Shown one piece after another: positions 1 through 5,028 of a DNA stretch of 5,028 bases (positions are counted from its first letter, which is position 1; every line of letters begins with the position of its first letter). The notes beneath the pieces were generated by a model. That model saw nothing but the letters and a program-made list of their open reading frames with translations, was not told the origin of the DNA and made no database searches. Where the stretch lies: NCBI GenBank assembly GCA_013815395.1, contig JACDGH010000206.1, forward strand, positions 1-5,028, read 5' to 3'. The position numbers and the translations under genes are program-made. The DNA comes from Parachlamydiaceae bacterium. Lineage in GTDB: Bacteria > Chlamydiota > Chlamydiia > Chlamydiales > Parachlamydiaceae.

Positions 1-281
1 CAAAACTGCAACAGCTTGCTCAAACCTCTCTAATGCAACATCTTCAAATAAGCACGCCTCCTGAAGTGGTGAAAATTAAAATAGCTAAGCAGGCCATTCC
101 GCAGTATTTATTAGGACATTCATCGCGGTTAAAGCAGCTTGAAGAAAGTTTAACAGCTATCTCATCACGTATTACATTATTTGGGAGTGCCTGGTATGGG
201 GTGGCGGTTAACGACTGCATTTTAAGGGCTAAAGAAAGTGTGAGGTCTATGATATCCTCCGAGAATTCCCTTTTTCGTTAA
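1..281 (+). CDS. hemY: Protoporphyrinogen oxidase, HemY type, C-terminal part (5' end outside window)
   Basis: This is the last 92 residues of a gene that enters from the left; the frame is open from base 3 and ends at a TAA at 279-281. The enzyme oxidises protoporphyrinogen IX to protoporphyrin IX, the penultimate step of heme synthesis, using FAD. The visible part carries two hallmarks of the C-terminal FAD/amine-oxidase fold of this family: an AIPQYLLGH motif, followed by FGSAWYGVAVNDCI, which matches the closing 'G(N/S)xYxGVxxxDCI' flavin-contact motif. The ATG at 33 lies inside the conserved domain and is not the true start. The last 19 codons and stop overlap the 3' end of the opposing cfa gene; this tail lies beyond the conserved motif. 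Chlamydial annotations often call this gene hemG. The family call is strong, but the N-terminal FAD-binding half cannot be seen. Confidence 0.85.
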   Translation, partial: KLQQLAQTSLMQHLQISTPPEVVKIKIAKQAIPQYLLGHSSRLKQLEESLTAISSRITLFGSAWYGVAVNDCILRAKESVRSMISSENSLFR

Positions 282-1358
282 TACAATTTGCCATAATTGG
301 ATACTGCGGGCCCTAAAGGCACCGGCACAGGTTAAAAGGTAGTATTTCCACATCCTGTAAAATTTCTCATCATAATCTGTTTTGATTTCGTTCCAACTTG
401 AATGAAAATTTACATACCAGGCCATTAAGGTTTTGTCATAATCATTGCCAAAATTATGCCAATCCTCCATTACAAATTTCTTTTCAAAGGCGGATGCGAG
501 CTGCTTGATGGAGGGTAGCATCCCGTTAGGAAAAATGTATTTTTCCAGCCAGGGATCAACATTGCGCACCGAATAGTTATTCCCGATAGTGTGAAGCAAA
601 AAAATTCCATCATCTTTAAGGCATTTAAGGATGACGTCAAAATAGGTAGGATAGTTTTTATAGCCCACATGCTCCATTTGTCCCACAGAAACAATGCGAT
701 CGAACGGCTCATTTATGTCGCGATAATCTTGCAATCGCAATGTGATTGGCAATCCTTTGCATAAAACCTGGGCTAGTTCTAGCTGTTTTTTTGATATGGT
801 AATTCCCACAACCTCAACATTGTACTTTTCAGCAGCATATTTTGCAAAACTGCCCCAGCCACATCCTATATCTAATACTTTCATGCCTGGAGCCAATCCA
901 ATTTTTTTACAGATAAGTTCGAGCTTAGCCTCTTGGGCAGCGTCTAAATTGTTTGCTTCTTTCCAGTAGCCACAAGAATAAGTCATGCGTTTGTCGAGCA
1001 TGCGCTTAAAAAGTTCATTGCCAATATCGTAGTGTTTTTCACCCACAATTAAAGCCCTGGATTTGGATTGCAAATTTAAAAGACAACTTTGTAGCCAATG
1101 CCACATTTGCTGGTGAGAAAGTTTTAGGTTTTGTTCAGGATTGAATCTTAAAAAGCGAAAAATCATTTCATCTAGACTTTGCACATCCCACCATCCATCC
1201 ATGTAAGCTTCGCCGAAACCTAAAGTCCCTTGCATGATCACTTTCTGATAAAACCTATCATCCAGAATTTGAATGTCCCAGGGATTGGAACCATCCAATA
1301 TTATGTCCCCCCGGTGAAAATATTCTTCCACTAAATTTTTCATAGCTCCTTGATGCAT
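222..1358 (-). CDS. cfa: Cyclopropane-fatty-acyl-phospholipid synthase
   Basis: The 378-residue product transfers a methylene group from S-adenosylmethionine to the double bond of unsaturated acyl chains in membrane phospholipids, acting at the inner face of the membrane. Its length is close to the 382 residues of E. coli Cfa, and it aligns along the whole length as I recall that protein. An N-terminal lipid-binding region includes GEAYMDGWW (49-57). The Rossmann methyltransferase domain has the SAM motif VLDIGCGWG (161-169). The E. coli catalytic and bicarbonate-binding residues C139, E239, H266, Y317 and C354 correspond to C129, E229, H256, Y307 and C344 here, all with a constant offset of 10. 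The 'GMFEHVG' of E. coli reads GQMEHVG. The start at 1358 has an AAGGA ribosome site 5 nt upstream; an internal ATG at codon 6 has AAGGAG only 2 nt away, which is too close. The gene is convergent with hemY and divergent from yqeY, so it is probably transcribed alone. Confidence 0.95.
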   Translation of the reverse strand: MHQGAMKNLVEEYFHRGDIILDGSNPWDIQILDDRFYQKVIMQGTLGFGEAYMDGWWDVQSLDEMIFRFLRFNPEQNLKLSHQQMWHWLQSCLLNLQSKSRALIVGEKHYDIGNELFKRMLDKRMTYSCGYWKEANNLDAAQEAKLELICKKIGLAPGMKVLDIGCGWGSFAKYAAEKYNVEVVGITISKKQLELAQVLCKGLPITLRLQDYRDINEPFDRIVSVGQMEHVGYKNYPTYFDVILKCLKDDGIFLLHTIGNNYSVRNVDPWLEKYIFPNGMLPSIKQLASAFEKKFVMEDWHNFGNDYDKTLMAWYVNFHSSWNEIKTDYDEKFYRMWKYYLLTCAGAFRARSIQLWQIVLTKKGILGGYHRPHTFFSP

Positions 1359-1363
1359 AGATT

Positions 1364-1368
1364 TCCTT
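1364..1368 (-). promoter_or_regulatory. Ribosome binding site of cfa
   Basis: AAGGA on the minus strand lies 5 nt before the ATG at 1356-1358. It supports that start over the in-frame ATG five codons further in (1341-1343). Confidence 0.7.
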
Positions 1369-1387
1369 GGATGATGTTATTAATTTA

Positions 1388-1415
1388 ATTCTATATATTT
1401 AATATTTCATTCCAA
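1388..1415 (-). promoter_or_regulatory. Candidate sigma70-type promoter of cfa
   Basis: On the minus strand, TTGGAA (1410-1415; 4 of 6 to TTGACA) is followed by a 16-bp spacer and TAGAAT (1388-1393; 5 of 6 to TATAAT). This would start transcription about 20-25 nt before the cfa ATG, leaving room for the ribosome site. The surroundings are very AT-rich, so chance matches are likely; no operator is evident. Confidence 0.45.
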
Positions 1416-1630
1416 GCACGAAATACTTTAAAAAATTCTAGAAGATCGATTTTTTATTCACTTGCAAATAGATCACATGCTAATTTGTTGGCATAAATCT
1501 TAGCTTTATGGATTTTATTAAAGGGTTTCCAATTTCACTAATCTCGTCGCTATTTTCTAAAATTCTGAATGCGCGCTTCATGTGTACAGAGAATCATGGA
1601 AAATAGGAACAGTGTAAAGTGAACAACAAA

Positions 1631-1636
1631 AAGGTG
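1631..1636 (+). promoter_or_regulatory. Ribosome binding site of yqeY
   Basis: AAGGTG precedes two consecutive in-frame ATG codons at 1638 and 1641. From the last G of AAGG the gap is 3 nt to the first ATG and 6 nt to the second, so the second ATG is the better spaced start. Confidence 0.5.
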
Positions 1637-1637
1637 T

Positions 1638-2078
1638 ATGATGACAATAATTGAAAAACTTAATGAGGGTATTAAGGATGCGATGCGCAGCCGCGAGCAG
1701 CTTAGGCTCGATACTTTGCGAATGCTAAAGTCAAAAATATTGGCTGTAGATGCTCGTGGAAATCTTCCAGATCCAGAAGTGCTAAAATTGTTTAAAACTT
1801 ATTTGGGAAATCTTCAAGAAGCTTTAGATCAATCTCTTGCTGTTAATCGCACAGAAATGGTGGAAAAATTAAAAAACGAAATAATCATTGTGCAAGAATT
1901 TTTGCCTAAAGCCCTTTCAACTGAAGAAACCAAAATAATCGTGCAGCAAGCTATTATCGATTCGGGAGCGAAGACCAAAAAAGATCTTGGTTTGGTAATG
2001 AAGAGTATTATGAAGATTAATAGTACTGTCGATGGAAAACTTGCTAAAGATTTAGCTACTCCGTTACTGGATGATTAA
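1638..2078 (+). CDS. yqeY: GatB/YqeY domain protein
   Basis: This small soluble protein of 146 residues is close to the usual ~148 of the YqeY family. The N-terminal helical part contains the typical 'L..L...IKDAMRSRE..RLDTLRMLKS' pattern. The middle carries the ExLKxEIxxxQEFLPKxLSxEE signature (residues about 75-98), followed by a C-terminal 'GAKTKKDLGLVMKSIM' segment and a final 'DGKLAKDLATPLL', all as expected for the family. The fold resembles the tail domain of GatB, the amidotransferase subunit that makes Gln-tRNA or Asn-tRNA, where it contacts tRNA. The role of the free-standing protein is not settled. The start is either 1638 or 1641; spacing to AAGGTG favours the second and would remove one methionine. 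The gene is divergent from cfa and lies 163 bp before clpC on the same strand. I see no convincing promoter for it in 1359-1637. Confidence 0.9.
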   Translation: MMTIIEKLNEGIKDAMRSREQLRLDTLRMLKSKILAVDARGNLPDPEVLKLFKTYLGNLQEALDQSLAVNRTEMVEKLKNEIIIVQEFLPKALSTEETKIIVQQAIIDSGAKTKKDLGLVMKSIMKINSTVDGKLAKDLATPLLDD

Positions 2079-2079
2079 T

Positions 2080-2106
2080 TTAACATTGCAATCTACACCT
2101 TATAAT
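2080..2106 (+). promoter_or_regulatory. Candidate clpC promoter P1
   Basis: TTAACA (2080-2085; 5 of 6 to TTGACA) and a perfect TATAAT (2101-2106) are separated by 15 bp, slightly short of the ideal 17. It starts one base after the yqeY stop codon and would give an untranslated leader of roughly 130 nt for clpC. This is a consensus match by eye only. Confidence 0.45.
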
Positions 2107-2112
2107 TGTTAT

Positions 2113-2140
2113 TTGGCACTCTTTATGCTTCCAAAATAAT
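2113..2140 (+). promoter_or_regulatory. Candidate clpC promoter P2
   Basis: TTGGCA (2113-2118; 5 of 6) and AATAAT (2135-2140; 5 of 6) are separated by 16 bp, just downstream of P1. It would give a leader of about 95 nt. With P1 it may form a tandem promoter that lets clpC be transcribed independently of yqeY. Confidence 0.4.
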
Positions 2141-2228
2141 AGAGCTGTGACTACATTTAGGAAATAGTCCTGAAAAAAAGCAATTGAAGCTGCCAGTTAT
2201 ACCTCGTGCAGCCGCCTAATTCTTAACA

Positions 2229-2234
2229 AGAGAG
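2229..2234 (+). promoter_or_regulatory. Weak ribosome binding site of clpC
   Basis: AGAGAG lies 7 nt before the ATG at 2242. It is a poor match to AGGAGG but correctly spaced. The start is secured independently by the protein, because MFDKFTNRAK is the expected beginning of the ClpC N-domain. Confidence 0.45.
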
Positions 2235-2241
2235 CATTCCT

Positions 2242-4812
2242 ATGTTTGACAAATTTACTAATCGTGCCAAGCAGGTCATTAAGTTAGCTAAGAAAGAAGC
2301 TCAACGGATGAACCATAACTATCTAGGTACCGAACATGTTCTATTAGGTTTGCTCAAGCTTGGCCAAGGAGTGGCGGTTAATGTGCTTCGAAACCTCAAT
2401 ATAGATTTTGAAACAGTAAGAACTGAAGTCGAAAAGCTTGTAGGGTATGGTCCAGAAATTCAAGTCTTTGGCGATCCAGCACTTACGGGGAAAGTTAAAA
2501 AAGTTTTCGAATATGCTAACGAAGAAGCTGCGAATCTTAACCATAATTATGTTGGCACTGAACACTTATTATTAGGATTATTGCGTCAAACCGATGGTGT
2601 GGCGGCGCAAGTGCTCGAAAATTTGAACGTCAACCTAAAAGAAGTACGCAAAGAAGTTCTCAAAGAACTAGAAACATTTAATTTGCAGCTTCCTCCTATT
2701 GGTGGGCAAGGAGCTTCTCCTGGCAATATTCCTCCTGTCGGTAACGGGCTTAGTGGAGCATCGAAATCTTTCGAAAAGCCTGCTAGTCCTGGAACTGATA
2801 AGATGCCCGCTTTAAAAGCTTACGGGCATGATCTTACTGAAATGTGTCGTGAAGGCAAAATGGATCCCGTGATTGGCCGCAAGGAAGAGGTGGAACGGCT
2901 TATTCTAATTTTATGTCGTCGCCGCAAAAATAATCCGGTACTTGTGGGGGAAGCAGGTGTAGGTAAAACAGCCATTGTAGAAGGTTTAGCCCAAGCCATC
3001 GTTAAAGGCGAAGTGCCTGACAACCTACGCAAGAAAAAATTAATCACGCTGGATTTAGCTTTAATGATCGCTGGGACCAAATACCGTGGCCAGTTTGAAG
3101 AGCGCATTAAAGCGGTCATGGATGAAATTAAGAAAAATGGCAATGTGCTACTCTTTATTGACGAATTGCATACTATTGTGGGAGCTGGCGCTGCGGAAGG
3201 AGCTATTGATGCCTCTAACATTCTTAAGCCTTCTTTATCGCGTGGCGAACTTCAGTGTATTGGTGCAACCACGATCGACGAATATCGCAAACATATTGAA
3301 AAAGATGCAGCCTTAGAGCGCCGTTTTCAAAAAATCATGATTCAGCCACCAAGTGTGGCAGAGACTATTGAGATATTAAATGGACTAAAAACTAAGTATG
3401 AAGAGCATCATAAGTGCATTTACACACCTCAAGCCCTTAATGCTGCCGCTATCTTGTCAGATCGTTATGTGCCAGGGCGCTTTCTTCCTGATAAGGCTAT
3501 TGACTTGCTTGATGAGGCCGGGGCCAAGATGCGCATTGCTATGATGAATCAACCTCAGGATATCAGTAAATATGAGGCTGAAATAGAAGAAACGCGCTTA
3601 GCTAAAGAAAATGCGATCAGCAAGCAAGAATATGAAAAAGCCGCTAAATTGCGCGATAAAGAAAAGAATCTGCGCGAACAATTGCAGCAAATTCGCTCTG
3701 AATGGGAAACTAATAAAGAAGAACATGAAGTGATCGTTGAAGACGAAGATGTTGCGGCTGTGGTTGCCAAACAAACAGGTGTCCCTTTAAGTCGTTTGAC
3801 CGAAGGGGAAACTCAAAAAGTTCTCAAAATGGAAGAGATATTGCGCACCAATATCATTGGACAAGATGAGGCTTTAACAACAATTTCTCGCGCTATCCGC
3901 CGTAGCCGTGCCGATATCAAAGACCCTAATCGTCCTATAGGTGCCTTCTTATTCCTCGGTCCAACAGGTGTTGGAAAAACTCTCCTAGCGCGTCTTTTAG
4001 CAATCAATTTGTTTGGCGGTGAAGATGCGCTGATTCAAGTCGATATGTCCGAGTACATGGAGAAATTTGCAGTTAGCCGTATGACTGGTTCTCCTCCTGG
4101 ATATGTGGGACATGAAGAGGGTGGACAACTGACTGAGCAAGTGAGGCAACGTCCTTATTCTGTGGTTCTTTTCGATGAAATCGAAAAAGCTCATCCTGAC
4201 GTGATGGATCTATTACTTCAGATTCTTGAGGAAGGTCGCTTAACAGACTCTTTTGGGCGAAAAATTGACTTCCGTAATACGATCGTCATTATGACATCGA
4301 ATTTAGGAGCTGATTTAATTAAAAAAACCACTGAGATGGGATTTGGCGCCTCTGAGGGTGCTATGGACTATCTAAAAATTAAAGAGACAATTCATACGGC
4401 CGTTAAGAAGCACTTTAAGCCTGAATTTCTAAATCGATTAAACGACGTGGTAATTTTTCAACCACTCGACAAACCGGCTTTGCTTAAAGTGATTGATATA
4501 GAATTGAATAAACTCTTAGCGCGTTTACAGCGTCGTGAAGTGTTTATCCAGCTTGATGATAAGGCGAAGGCATTTTTGGTTGATAAAGGCTTCCAGCCTG
4601 AAATGGGGGCTAGGCCTTTGCGCCGCACTATTGAGGAATGTCTTGAAGATCCATTAGCGGAATACTTGTTAATGCATGCTGATGAGGGATGCCATTGTGC
4701 AGTCACTGCGGAAGATGGGAAACTGATCTTTAATTATACAGATATTTTTCCAAGACATAAAGAGATCAAAGAACCGCGGCAAAAAACCACATCGTCTGCC
4801 TCAAAATTATAG
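2242..4812 (+). CDS. clpC: ATP-dependent Clp protease ATP-binding subunit ClpC
   Basis: This intact 856-residue Hsp100 AAA+ unfoldase forms hexamers that unfold proteins and feed them to ClpP in the cytoplasm. Two Clp_N repeats (about 4-54 and 79-131) precede a Gly/Pro-rich linker (150-187). D1 has Walker A GEAGVGKT (236-243), Walker B FIDE (305-308), pore-loop KYRG (280-283), GATT sensor (341-344) and arginine finger LERRF (358-362). A short ClpC-type coiled-coil middle domain follows, with a UVR-like motif (459-480). D2 has Walker A GPTGVGKT (573-580), Walker B LFDE (643-646), pore-loop GYVG (620-623), sensor N687, finger R732 and sensor-2 GARPLRR (789-795). The ClpP-docking loop reads MGF (699-701), against VGF or IGF in relatives. 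The short middle domain and docking loop separate it from ClpB. T6/E31 and T82/E107 match the phosphoarginine-contact positions known in B. subtilis ClpC. The chlamydial-like wording guides the organism call. Confidence 0.97.
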   Translation: MFDKFTNRAKQVIKLAKKEAQRMNHNYLGTEHVLLGLLKLGQGVAVNVLRNLNIDFETVRTEVEKLVGYGPEIQVFGDPALTGKVKKVFEYANEEAANLNHNYVGTEHLLLGLLRQTDGVAAQVLENLNVNLKEVRKEVLKELETFNLQLPPIGGQGASPGNIPPVGNGLSGASKSFEKPASPGTDKMPALKAYGHDLTEMCREGKMDPVIGRKEEVERLILILCRRRKNNPVLVGEAGVGKTAIVEGLAQAIVKGEVPDNLRKKKLITLDLALMIAGTKYRGQFEERIKAVMDEIKKNGNVLLFIDELHTIVGAGAAEGAIDASNILKPSLSRGELQCIGATTIDEYRKHIEKDAALERRFQKIMIQPPSVAETIEILNGLKTKYEEHHKCIYTPQALNAAAILSDRYVPGRFLPDKAIDLLDEAGAKMRIAMMNQPQDISKYEAEIEETRLAKENAISKQEYEKAAKLRDKEKNLREQLQQIRSEWETNKEEHEVIVEDEDVAAVVAKQTGVPLSRLTEGETQKVLKMEEILRTNIIGQDEALTTISRAIRRSRADIKDPNRPIGAFLFLGPTGVGKTLLARLLAINLFGGEDALIQVDMSEYMEKFAVSRMTGSPPGYVGHEEGGQLTEQVRQRPYSVVLFDEIEKAHPDVMDLLLQILEEGRLTDSFGRKIDFRNTIVIMTSNLGADLIKKTTEMGFGASEGAMDYLKIKETIHTAVKKHFKPEFLNRLNDVVIFQPLDKPALLKVIDIELNKLLARLQRREVFIQLDDKAKAFLVDKGFQPEMGARPLRRTIEECLEDPLAEYLLMHADEGCHCAVTAEDGKLIFNYTDIFPRHKEIKEPRQKTTSSASKL

Positions 4813-4822
4813 AGGGGCAATT

Positions 4823-4849
4823 CACGATTAAAACGATAAGAACGATAAA
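4823..4849 (+). repeat. Left array: three 9-bp tandem units (AACGATAAN)
   Basis: Three adjacent 9-bp units start 11 bp after the clpC stop: CACGATTAA, AACGATAAG and AACGATAAA. The last two are nearly identical and the first has two changes. The same motif recurs in reverse complement in the right array. Confidence 0.7.
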
Positions 4850-4872
4850 AATAATTTTTAAAGTGTGAAGAA

Positions 4873-4914
4873 GGTCTCTGTCCTTTAATTTACAGACCCA
4901 TATTTCTTGCTTTT
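4873..4914 (+). terminator. Possible clpC terminator hairpin
   Basis: GGTCTCTGT (4873-4881) can pair with ACAGACC (4892-4898) as a 7-bp stem with a 2-nt bulge and a 10-nt loop. It is followed by a T-rich but interrupted tract (4901-4914). It sits inside the larger inverted repeat formed by the flanking arrays, so the two could form a nested structure. The interrupted T run and bulge make this a weak intrinsic terminator call. Confidence 0.35.
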
Positions 4915-4996
4915 AAATTTATATCGTTCTTATCCTTGTATCGTTTCTATCGTTATATCGTTAAACTGCTTATAACTCTTGCCATCCTTTAATTTA
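4881..4996. repeat. 12-bp direct repeat pair TCCTTTAATTTA
   Basis: The same 12 bases occur at 4881-4892 and 4985-4996, 104 bp apart, with different flanks. The pair brackets the right TATCGTT array. One copy forms most of the loop of the candidate terminator hairpin. Origin and role are unknown. Confidence 0.6.
4922..4962 (-). repeat. Right array: five 8-9-bp tandem units in inverted orientation (TATCGTTN)
   Basis: Read on the plus strand, the units are TATCGTTCT, TATCCTTG, TATCGTTTC, TATCGTTA and TATCGTT. Exact TATCGTT copies start at 4922, 4939, 4948 and 4956. The motif is the reverse complement of the left array unit. A 13-bp segment, 4922-4934, is a perfect inverted copy of 4835-4847, and allowing one mismatch the pairing extends inward to 4852/4917 (17 of 18). 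Confidence 0.7.
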
Positions 4997-5000
4997 TTGA

Positions 5001-5028
5001 TACCTGGCGACTATAGGTAGACATGCGC
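5001..5028 (+). rRNA. Possible 5' end of a 5S rRNA gene (truncated by window edge)
   Basis: The stretch beginning TACCTGGCGACTATAG resembles the helix I and loop A start of bacterial 5S rRNA (E. coli begins TGCCTGGCGGCCGTAG). Only 28 bases are visible and the following bases do not follow a consensus I can confirm. No 23S rRNA lies upstream, so this would be an isolated 5S or one outside the usual operon order. Chance similarity is a real alternative. Confidence 0.2.

Noticed and set aside
284..299. CAATT/AATTG hairpin just after the hemY stop, possible terminator.
   Set aside because: It is a 5-bp AT-rich stem with no T tract, and it lies within the cfa coding sequence.
1430..1455. AAAAAAT/ATTTTTT inverted repeat in the divergent intergenic region.
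   Set aside because: It is homopolymer pairing in AT-rich DNA and has no GC stem, so it is not a credible terminator or operator.
1508..1606. A 32-codon open frame on the plus strand in the cfa-yqeY gap (ATG at 1508, TAG at 1604).
   Set aside because: It has no ribosome binding site, no recognisable motif and a length expected by chance in AT-rich DNA.
2113..2139. TTGGCACTC (2113-2121) matches the left half of a CIRCE heat-shock operator at 8 of 9 positions.
   Set aside because: At the required 9-bp spacing the right half (2131-2139) matches GAGTGCTAA at only about 3 of 9 positions, so there is no inverted repeat for HrcA.
2149..2171. Short inverted repeats (GACTA/TAGTC and AGGA/TCCT) after yqeY, possible terminator.
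   Set aside because: The stems are only 4-5 bp and mutually exclusive, and they are followed by an A run on the plus strand, not a T run.
2820..3221. A 133-codon open frame on the minus strand inside clpC, and several shorter ones in clpC and cfa.
   Set aside because: They are antisense or off-frame to strongly conserved genes, show no family features, and are explained by the codon composition of the real gene.

Overview
The window is AT-rich bacterial DNA. It most resembles a chlamydia-like organism (order Chlamydiales, probably an amoeba-associated or 'environmental' lineage). The main reason is the large ClpC, whose N-domain, D1 and D2 wording closely resembles chlamydial ClpC as I remember it. 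A HemY-type protoporphyrinogen oxidase fits this, while a full-length cyclopropane fatty acid synthase is not something I recall from classical Chlamydia. The assignment rests on recalled similarity, not a search.

Layout from left to right: (1) the 3' end of a protoporphyrinogen oxidase gene on the plus strand (1-281). (2) A complete cfa gene on the minus strand (222-1358), convergent with the first gene and overlapping it by 60 bp. (3) A 279-bp AT-rich divergent intergenic region (1359-1637) with a plausible cfa promoter but no convincing yqeY promoter. (4) yqeY, a GatB/YqeY-domain gene (1638-2078). (5) A 163-bp gap holding two candidate tandem sigma70-type promoters. (6) clpC (2242-4812), an intact Hsp100 unfoldase of 856 residues. 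(7) A 216-bp 3' intergenic region (4813-5028) with short tandem repeats in inverted orientation, a possible terminator hairpin, a 12-bp direct repeat, and at the very edge a stretch that looks like the start of a 5S rRNA.

The genes do not form one pathway. Protoporphyrinogen oxidase makes protoporphyrin IX for heme, Cfa modifies membrane phospholipid acyl chains, YqeY is a small protein of uncertain role related to the tail domain of GatB, and ClpC feeds proteins to ClpP. Most of the coding content is ordinary housekeeping. The least explained sequence is the repeat-rich region downstream of clpC. I saw no evidence of a new defence, mobile or biosynthetic system.
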